DNA of 64,000 nt from Loktanella sp. PT4BL (GTDB lineage Bacteria; Pseudomonadota; Alphaproteobacteria; Rhodobacterales; Rhodobacteraceae), in NCBI RefSeq assembly GCF_003201935.1, contig NZ_QJJL01000002.1:744001-808000 (forward strand), written 5' to 3'. The position numbers and the translations under genes were made by a program. How positions within the stretch are numbered: position 1 is the stretch's first letter; each line of letters starts with the position of its first letter. Below are positions 58,203 to 64,000 of the stretch, in pieces. The notes below the pieces were generated by a model. That model was given only the letters and a program-made list of their open reading frames with translations, was not told where the DNA came from and searched no databases.

Positions 58203-59284
58203 TACCGCACCTTCAGCGTCGCAAGGCCGATCATCGCGAGGATCAGCGAGATGATCCAGAACCGGATCACGATCTGCGGTTCGGCCCAGCCTTTCTTCTC
58301 ATAGTGATGGTGGATCGGAGCCATCAGGAACACGCGCTTCCCGGTGCGCTTGAAATAGAGCACCTGAATGATGACCGAGAGCGCCTCGACCACAAAAAGC
58401 CCGCCTACGATCGCGAGCACGATTTCGTGCTTTGTGGCCACGGCAATCGCACCAAGCGCACCGCCCAAGGCAAGCGAGCCTGTATCGCCCATAAAGACCG
58501 CTGCCGGTGGCGCATTGTACCACAAAAAGCCCAGACCGCCCCCGATCAGGCCCATGGTAAAGATCAGGATTTCGCCGGTTTGCGGCACATAATGCACGTC
58601 CAGATATTCGGTAAAATCGGTCCGCCCCACAGCATAGGCAATCACGCCAAATGTGCCTGCAGCGATCATCACCGGCATGATAGCAAGACCATCAAGACCG
58701 TCGGTGAGGTTCACCGCATTGGCCGCCCCGACAATCACCACAATCGCGAAGGGAATAAACAGGATGCCCAGATTGATCAGAGTATCCTTGAAGATCGGCA
58801 GTGCCAGCTGGTTGGTCAGATCATCGGGATGATAGGCAGCCGCCCAATATCCCGCGATGCCTGCGATCAGAATTCCCAATAAAATCCGCACCTTGCCTGA
58901 CACGCCCGAGGTGTTCTGCTTGGACACCTTTGCATAGTCGTCCGCAAAACCGATGGCTGCGAAAGACAGCGTGACGAAAAGTACCATCCAGACAAAGGGA
59001 TTATCCAGCCGCGCCCAAAGCAGTGTCGAGAATGTTAGCGCACCCACGATCAGCAAACCACCCATCGTTGGCGTGCCTGCCTTCACAAAATGCCCTTCGG
59101 GGCCATCATCACGGATCGGCTGACCCTTGCCCTGCTTGCGCCGCAGCACGTTGATCAGCGGGGGGCCGAAGATAAAGCCAAACAGCAGCGCTGTCATGAA
59201 CGCCCCACCTGCACGGAAAGTGATATAGCGGAACAGGTTGAAAAAGTCGCCGCCGTCCGAAAGTGCCGTAAGCCAATAGAGCAT
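58202..59284 (-). CDS. mraY: Phospho-N-acetylmuramoyl-pentapeptide transferase MraY
   Basis: 360 residues, ten-helix transferase making lipid I. Signatures: [33 protein letters not shown] with the conserved Asp pair, [28 protein letters not shown] and HHHYEKKGW. It lies 18 bp after the murF stop and overlaps murD. Confidence 0.97.
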   Translation of the reverse strand: MLYWLTALSDGGDFFNLFRYITFRAGGAFMTALLFGFIFGPPLINVLRRKQGKGQPIRDDGPEGHFVKAGTPTMGGLLIVGALTFSTLLWARLDNPFVWMVLFVTLSFAAIGFADDYAKVSKQNTSGVSGKVRILLGILIAGIAGYWAAAYHPDDLTNQLALPIFKDTLINLGILFIPFAIVVIVGAANAVNLTDGLDGLAIMPVMIAAGTFGVIAYAVGRTDFTEYLDVHYVPQTGEILIFTMGLIGGGLGFLWYNAPPAAVFMGDTGSLALGGALGAIAVATKHEIVLAIVGGLFVVEALSVIIQVLYFKRTGKRVFLMAPIHHHYEKKGWAEPQIVIRFWIISLILAMIGLATLKVR

Positions 59285-59302
59285 TTTGATACCTTAATCT
59301 TG

Positions 59303-60727
59303 TTACAGGCGGCGATGCCCCAGTTTTCGGATGGCGTCAACAATCAGGCTGACTTTGCTGCCCTTTGAGCCCTTGACCAGCACAACATCGCCGGCATCCA
59401 CCAGTTGCGACGCTTGCGGAACAAGCTCCGCTGCCGTTTCGGCCCAGCGGCCCCGTTGTTCTTCCGGCAGCGCCTCCCAGAGGTGGCGCATCAAGGGACC
59501 CGCACAATGGATCAGGTCAAGTGACTTCAGGTGTTCGTTTTGCGCCATGTCGCGGTGCATTGCGACCTCGGCGGTGCCCAGTTCCAGCATATCACCCAAG
59601 ATCGCCACACGCCGCCCCTTGATGATCCGTCCTACGTTATCTGAAGGTGAGGACGCCGCGAGCACCTCAAGTGACGCGGCAAGCGATGTGGGGTTTGCGT
59701 TGAAAGCATCATCAAGCAATTCGAGGCTTTCGCCGTCATTGGCCATATCTGTGACAATGATTTCGCGCGTGCCCCGCCCCGCAGGCGGCACCCAAGCGGC
59801 GATATCAAGTGAAGCGGCCACCGGATCGGCCCCGAGCGCCTCTGCCACAGCAAGCACACCCACAGCGTTCATCGCAAAGTGACGGCCGGGGACGGAGAGT
59901 TTGAACAGATAATCCACGCCATCGCCCGCGGCGGTGATAACCGTGACATCGCCTGCGATGCGCACGTCTTTGACGACCCAGTCAGGGGCAGTCTCACCGA
60001 AAAGCACCGGTTTGGCACCGCGTGCCTTGGCATGGTCCTGCAAAATGTGGCTGGTCTCGATATCCGCATTCAGGACCGCAATACCACCCGCCTCCAGCCC
60101 GTCCATGATGCAGGCTTTTTCCACTGCAATGCCCGCAAGGCTTTCGAATGACGCAAGATGCGCCGCTGCCACCGTCGTCACCATCGCCACATGCGGGCGC
60201 GCCATTTGCGACAAGGGCGTGATCTCGCCAGGGTTGCTCATCCCGATTTCGATCACAGCATAGTCGGTATCGGCAGGCATCCGCGCCAAGGTCAAGGGAA
60301 CACCCCAATGGTTGTTATATGAGGCTTCTGCCGCGTGGCATTTGCCTTGGCGCGCCAGCACAGCGCGCAGCATCTCTTTTGTCGATGTCTTGCCAACAGA
60401 ACCGGTGATCGCGACGACTTTCGCAGCAGTGCGCGCACGGGCGGCGCGGCCCATGGCACCCAATGCATCCAACACATCCGGCACGATCAAAAGTTGCGCG
60501 TCGGCGGCCACACCATCAGGGACATGCGTCACCAAAGCGGCAGCGGCACCTTTCTCCAAGGCTTGCGCGACGAAATCGTGACCATCGCGCACATCAGCCA
60601 ACGCCACGAAAAGATCGCCCTTCTGCAAGGTTCGCGTGTCAATCGAAACGCCTGTTGCTTGCCATTGTTGGGTGACATGTCCACCCGTCGCCGCAGCCGC
60701 CTCGGCTGAGGTCCAGAGCGGGGTCAT
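59303..60727 (-). CDS. murF: UDP-N-acetylmuramoyl-tripeptide--D-alanyl-D-alanine ligase MurF
   Basis: 474 residues. ATP loop ITGSVGKTSTKEMLRAVL, SYNNHWGVPLTLARMP, MEIGMSNPGEI-like VIEIGMSNPGEITPL, and DDAFNANPTSLAASLEVL. It adds D-Ala-D-Ala to the tripeptide precursor. The ATG at 60727 overlaps the murE stop (ATGA), so MurE and MurF are translated together; a TTG at 60733 is unlikely. Confidence 0.96.
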   Translation of the reverse strand: MTPLWTSAEAAAATGGHVTQQWQATGVSIDTRTLQKGDLFVALADVRDGHDFVAQALEKGAAAALVTHVPDGVAADAQLLIVPDVLDALGAMGRAARARTAAKVVAITGSVGKTSTKEMLRAVLARQGKCHAAEASYNNHWGVPLTLARMPADTDYAVIEIGMSNPGEITPLSQMARPHVAMVTTVAAAHLASFESLAGIAVEKACIMDGLEAGGIAVLNADIETSHILQDHAKARGAKPVLFGETAPDWVVKDVRIAGDVTVITAAGDGVDYLFKLSVPGRHFAMNAVGVLAVAEALGADPVAASLDIAAWVPPAGRGTREIIVTDMANDGESLELLDDAFNANPTSLAASLEVLAASSPSDNVGRIIKGRRVAILGDMLELGTAEVAMHRDMAQNEHLKSLDLIHCAGPLMRHLWEALPEEQRGRWAETAAELVPQASQLVDAGDVVLVKGSKGSKVSLIVDAIRKLGHRRL

Positions 60728-62211
60728 ACCCAACCCTCCAAAGCAGCGACGGCCACGCTGGCCTGTTCCACATCGTCAAATGGCAGCACCGTGTCCCCCA
60801 CGGTCTGGCCTGTTTCGTGGCCTTTGCCCGCGATCAACAACGCATCCCCTGCCCCCAGCATATCAATGCCGCGCAAAATTGCCTCGGCACGGTCGCCCAC
60901 TTCACTGATGCTTTGCGTGCCGCCTGCGTTGAGTGCGCCCGCCATCACGGCTGACCTGATTGCGGCGGGGTCCTCAGAGCGCGGGTTGTCATCGGTCACA
61001 ATGACCGTATCCGCATTGCGCGCCGCTGCCGCCCCCATCAAAGGCCGCTTGCCCACATCGCGATCACCACCTGCGCCGATAATGACAACGATCCGCCCCA
61101 TCACATGCGGGCGCATCGCCTTCAGGGCGGTTTCAATCGCGTCAGGCGTATGGGCATAATCTACAAATACCGCAGCGCCGCTTTCGCGTGTCGCTGCAAG
61201 CTCCATCCGGCCCCGCACAGTCGTCAGATATTGCAGAGTGTCAAAGACATCCGCCGCATCAGCGCCTGCCGCGATTACCAAGGCAGCGGCCAGCAATACA
61301 TTGTCAGCCTGAAATCCGCCGAGCAGTTCCAGCCGGGTCTGGCGCGAACGGCCTTGCCATTCAAACAGCAGGTCCTGCCCGGTGGCATCAAAGCGCTGTC
61401 CGGTCAGGCGTAAGCGCGCATCGGGGTGGCGGCCTACGCCGATCACCTCCTGGCCGCGGGCGGCGCAGATTGCTGCAACCTCGGGGCCTTTGGGGTCGTC
61501 CAGATTGATCACTGCGACACCGTCCTCGGAGAGGACGCGACGAAACAGCCCCATTTTGGCATCGAAGTAGGCCTCGAAGGTTTCGTGATAATCAAGGTGA
61601 TCCTGACTGAAGTTCGAAAAACCGGCGGCGGCCAAAATAACGCCATCCAGCCTGCGTTGGTCCAAGCCGTGCGATGAGGCCTCCATCGCGACATGGGTGA
61701 TGCCGTTTTTTGCCGCCTCGGCCAGCACACGATGCAGCGTGATCGGCTCGGGCGTTGTGTGTTTGAGCGGGTGGTTCCATGCGCCCTCTACGCCAGTCGT
61801 GCCAAGGTTCACACCAGGCAAATCCAGTTCTTCCCAGATCTGGCGGCAAAATGTCGTCACAGATGTCTTGCCGTTGGTGCCGGTAACAGCAACAACCGTG
61901 GCGGGATGTGCGCCAAACCAAAGTGACGCCGCTTGCGCAAGCGTCGCGCGCGGGTCTTGCGCCACGATCAGCGCAACATCGCTACCAACCAACTCTTTGG
62001 CGGCAATCTCGGCGCCTTGCGCATCGGTCAGGATCGCTGCGGCCTTCATGCGCAATGCGTATTGGATAAACTCGCCTCCGTGCACGCGCGCGCCCGGCAA
62101 TGCGGCAAAGAGATACCCCGGCTTTACCTCGCGGCTATCCACGGCCAGCCCCGTGATCTGCGCCTCTGCGCCACCGCGTGCTGTCAGCCCAAGTTCCGCC
62201 AGTGATTTCAT
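60724..62211 (-). CDS. murE: UDP-MurNAc-tripeptide synthetase MurE (meso-diaminopimelate type)
   Basis: 495 residues. ATP loop VTGTNGKTSVTTFCRQIW, MEASSHGLDQRRLDG, FSQDHLDYH, VDYAHTPDAIETAL and VTDDNPRSEDP; the DNPR sequence indicates specificity for meso-diaminopimelate, as expected in Gram-negative bacteria. It begins 13 bp after ftsI and overlaps murF. Confidence 0.97.
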   Translation of the reverse strand: MKSLAELGLTARGGAEAQITGLAVDSREVKPGYLFAALPGARVHGGEFIQYALRMKAAAILTDAQGAEIAAKELVGSDVALIVAQDPRATLAQAASLWFGAHPATVVAVTGTNGKTSVTTFCRQIWEELDLPGVNLGTTGVEGAWNHPLKHTTPEPITLHRVLAEAAKNGITHVAMEASSHGLDQRRLDGVILAAAGFSNFSQDHLDYHETFEAYFDAKMGLFRRVLSEDGVAVINLDDPKGPEVAAICAARGQEVIGVGRHPDARLRLTGQRFDATGQDLLFEWQGRSRQTRLELLGGFQADNVLLAAALVIAAGADAADVFDTLQYLTTVRGRMELAATRESGAAVFVDYAHTPDAIETALKAMRPHVMGRIVVIIGAGGDRDVGKRPLMGAAAARNADTVIVTDDNPRSEDPAAIRSAVMAGALNAGGTQSISEVGDRAEAILRGIDMLGAGDALLIAGKGHETGQTVGDTVLPFDDVEQASVAVAALEGWV

Positions 62212-62224
62212 TGCCCGCCCTCGA

Positions 62225-64000
62225 TCAGTTTGAGGTCAGTGTTACACCGACCTGCTGAGGCCTGTCTACTTGTGGTCGCAGCCCCAAAAGAGGTGCGGTC
62301 CGCCGGATCATTTCGGCCGCAATCGGGACCGCAGTCCAACCCGCAGTGCGGCGCGGCTCTGCGCCTGAATTCTCTGATGGCTCGTCAAGCGTGACGACCA
62401 GAACGTACTGCGGATCATTGGCAGGGAACACAGATGCAAAGGTCGAAATGACCTTATCATCATAGTATCCGCCACCTGCGGCGCGCGGCTTGTCCGCGGT
62501 TCCCGTTTTGCCACCTACAGCATAACCCTCGACCTCTGCGAAAGAGGCCGTTCCGCGCTCAACCACCTGACGCAGCATGCTGCGCGACGCGGCACTTACG
62601 GCTTCGGACACCACCCGCGGGCCTGGTTCTGTCGACGTCTGGCGCAGCAAGGTCGGCGTGACGCGCGTGCCGCCGTTCAAGAGCGACGCATATCCCGCCG
62701 CCAGATGGACCGGAGAAGAAGACAGACCGTGGCCGTAAGAAATGGTCATCGTCGAAATCTCGGACCAGTTGGGCGGCAGCAAGGGGCGACCGGTTGGGGC
62801 CTCGATCATTTCCAGCGGTGTTGGTTCCAGAAATCCAAGCGAATCCAGAAATGCGCGCTGACGTTCGGCGCCAATCTGCATCGCGATCCGCGCCGTCCCG
62901 ATGTTCGAACTCTCGACAATCACGTCCGTGGTGCTGAGCTCCGGTCCATAATCATGAAAGTCACGGATGCGGAACCGGCCCCATGTGAGGGGGCCTTGCG
63001 TGTCGATCATCGTATTGGCGTTCACAAGCCCAAGCTCCATTGCTTGGGCGGTCGTGAATATCTTGAAGACCGAGCCAAGCTCGTAGACCCCCTGCACTGC
63101 ACGGTTGAACAAAGGGCTGTCCGATTGGTCACCTGTTGTCAGGACACGCGGGCGGTTGTTGGGGTCAAAGTCGGGCAATGAGACCATCGAAATAATCTCG
63201 CCGGTGTGGATATCCATCAAGACCGACGCAGCCCCTTTGGCATTCATGATCGACATGCCACCTGCAAGCACCTGCTCGGCTGCGGCCTGCACTGTCAGAT
63301 CAAGCGACAATTGCAGCGGCGCACCTTCGTTTGCGGGATCGCGCAAGTAGCTGTCGAACTGGCGCTCAACCCCGGCCACACCGATGACTTCGGCACTGGC
63401 GACACCTTCGCGGCCATAGCTGGCACCACCCAGAATATGTGCAGCCAGCGGGCCGTTGGGATAAAGCCGCATTTCACGCGGTCCGAAAAGCAGACCGGGC
63501 GAACCAATATCATGCACAGCCTGCATCTGCTCGGGACTGATCTGGCGCCTGATCCACAGGAAACGGCGGTCGCCCTGGAAATCCTTGAGCAGTTCTTCTT
63601 CATCAAGTTCGGGGAAAATCTCGGCCAGACCTTTGGCGGCATTGACCGGATCAATCATGTCGCGCGGGTGCGCGTAAAGCGAGTGGGTCTGCAGGTTCGT
63701 GGCCAGAATGCGCCCGTTTCTGTCAACAATATCAGAGCGCTGACCGATAATCGGGTTACCAACGGCCGAGACGCGCGGCTCTTCAGGCACAGACGAAGCC
63801 AAAGTCCCCATCCGCAGACCGATCACCCCAAAAGCACAGAAAAACGCAAGGCCCAGCACCAGCAGACGCCCTTCGGCACGCTGGCGCTGTTTGTCGGCCA
63901 TGGCCTCATGCCGGCGGGCGCGGTTTTCGGCTTCGATCACATCGGGGTTTTCGCCCCGTGCACGGGCATTGAGGATACGGGCCAGCGGGCGAAGGGGAAT
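62225..64000 (-). CDS. ftsI: Septal transpeptidase FtsI (PBP3), 5' end off the right edge
   Basis: 591 residues are present and the frame is open to the window edge, so the true start lies outside; the in-frame GTG at 63940 is not the start because the codons before it (PLRPLARILNARARGENPD) fit the family. One transmembrane helix (LLVLGLAFFCAFGVIGLRM) is followed by the dimerisation domain. The transpeptidase domain has ELGSVFKIFTTAQAM with the acyl Ser, ESSNIGTARIA (SxN) and YAVGGKTGTADKP (KTG). It cross-links septal peptidoglycan with FtsW. It begins the visible dcw operon. Confidence 0.96.
   Translation of the reverse strand: MPLRPLARILNARARGENPDVIEAENRARRHEAMADKQRQRAEGRLLVLGLAFFCAFGVIGLRMGTLASSVPEEPRVSAVGNPIIGQRSDIVDRNGRILATNLQTHSLYAHPRDMIDPVNAAKGLAEIFPELDEEELLKDFQGDRRFLWIRRQISPEQMQAVHDIGSPGLLFGPREMRLYPNGPLAAHILGGASYGREGVASAEVIGVAGVERQFDSYLRDPANEGAPLQLSLDLTVQAAAEQVLAGGMSIMNAKGAASVLMDIHTGEIISMVSLPDFDPNNRPRVLTTGDQSDSPLFNRAVQGVYELGSVFKIFTTAQAMELGLVNANTMIDTQGPLTWGRFRIRDFHDYGPELSTTDVIVESSNIGTARIAMQIGAERQRAFLDSLGFLEPTPLEMIEAPTGRPLLPPNWSEISTMTISYGHGLSSSPVHLAAGYASLLNGGTRVTPTLLRQTSTEPGPRVVSEAVSAASRSMLRQVVERGTASFAEVEGYAVGGKTGTADKPRAAGGGYYDDKVISTFASVFPANDPQYVLVVTLDEPSENSGAEPRRTAGWTAVPIAAEMIRRTAPLLGLRPQVDRPQQVGVTLTSN

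Noticed and set aside
1-64000. Search for a defence island, prophage, secretion locus or other accessory system
   Set aside because: No transposase, integrase, toxin-antitoxin, restriction, CRISPR or phage signatures were found; nearly every gene is housekeeping.

Overview
The window is a 64 kb chromosomal segment of an alphaproteobacterium. It most likely belongs to the Rhodobacterales (Roseobacter group). The evidence is high-GC coding DNA, a split GlyQ/GlyS glycyl-tRNA synthetase, aerobic-type cobaltochelatase subunits CobS and CobT, a BolA/J-domain pair beside cobS, a DUF2484 gene in the division and cell-wall (dcw) cluster, and long runs of genes coupled by ATGA, GTGA or TAATG overlaps. 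I see no rRNA, tRNA, CRISPR array, transposase or phage gene. Genus cannot be fixed from the sequence alone.

Left part (1-10.5 kb, minus strand): folB-folP-glmM (folate synthesis, then the entry to UDP-GlcNAc; glmM runs off the left edge), a secreted SleB-type wall hydrolase, a divergent pyruvate-phosphate-dikinase-like enzyme, and glyQ-(membrane-anchored hypothetical)-glyS. From 10.6 to 20.8 kb come a secreted SPOR/peptidoglycan-binding pseudoprotease, an AruI-like ThDP decarboxylase coupled to trkH, a photolyase-like flavoprotein whose two domains appear in swapped order, a two-subunit Tat-exported molybdenum hydroxylase, a flavodoxin and a class I amidotransferase-like hydrolase.

Middle part (20.9-40 kb): glcB with a GlcG-like partner, a 51-residue zinc-ribbon DUF2256 gene, pepN, an acyltransferase, gatB, DUF4177, bolA, a J-domain protein, then cobS and cobT separated by three small genes, followed by aminopeptidase P, DUF427 and a ClC chloride channel. 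A 647-bp gene-free stretch (40086-40732) has an extended -10 promoter-like site and several hairpins, and may encode a small RNA.

Right part (40.7-64 kb, minus strand): recN, bamD, lpxC, then a dcw cluster transcribed right to left: ftsI-murE-murF-mraY-murD / ftsW-murG-murC-DUF2484-three small membrane proteins-murB-ddl-ftsQ-ftsA-ftsZ. These genes convert UDP-MurNAc to lipid II, polymerise and cross-link it at the septum, and build the Z ring. Two insertions stand out. A BaiN/HI0933-type flavoprotein gene lies in the opposite direction between murD and ftsW. Small membrane-protein genes lie upstream of murB, two of them clear paralogues, behind a candidate promoter with two near-identical palindromic operators. 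ftsI runs off the right edge.

The items most worth a second look are the palindrome-flanked internal promoter of the dcw cluster, the permuted photolyase-like protein, the SPOR pseudoprotease lacking all three catalytic residues, the FolB fused to a degraded amino-acid-kinase-like domain, the low-GC patch inside glyS, and the possible RNA next to recN. I found no complete new defence or mobile system; most of the window is core metabolism and cell-envelope biogenesis.
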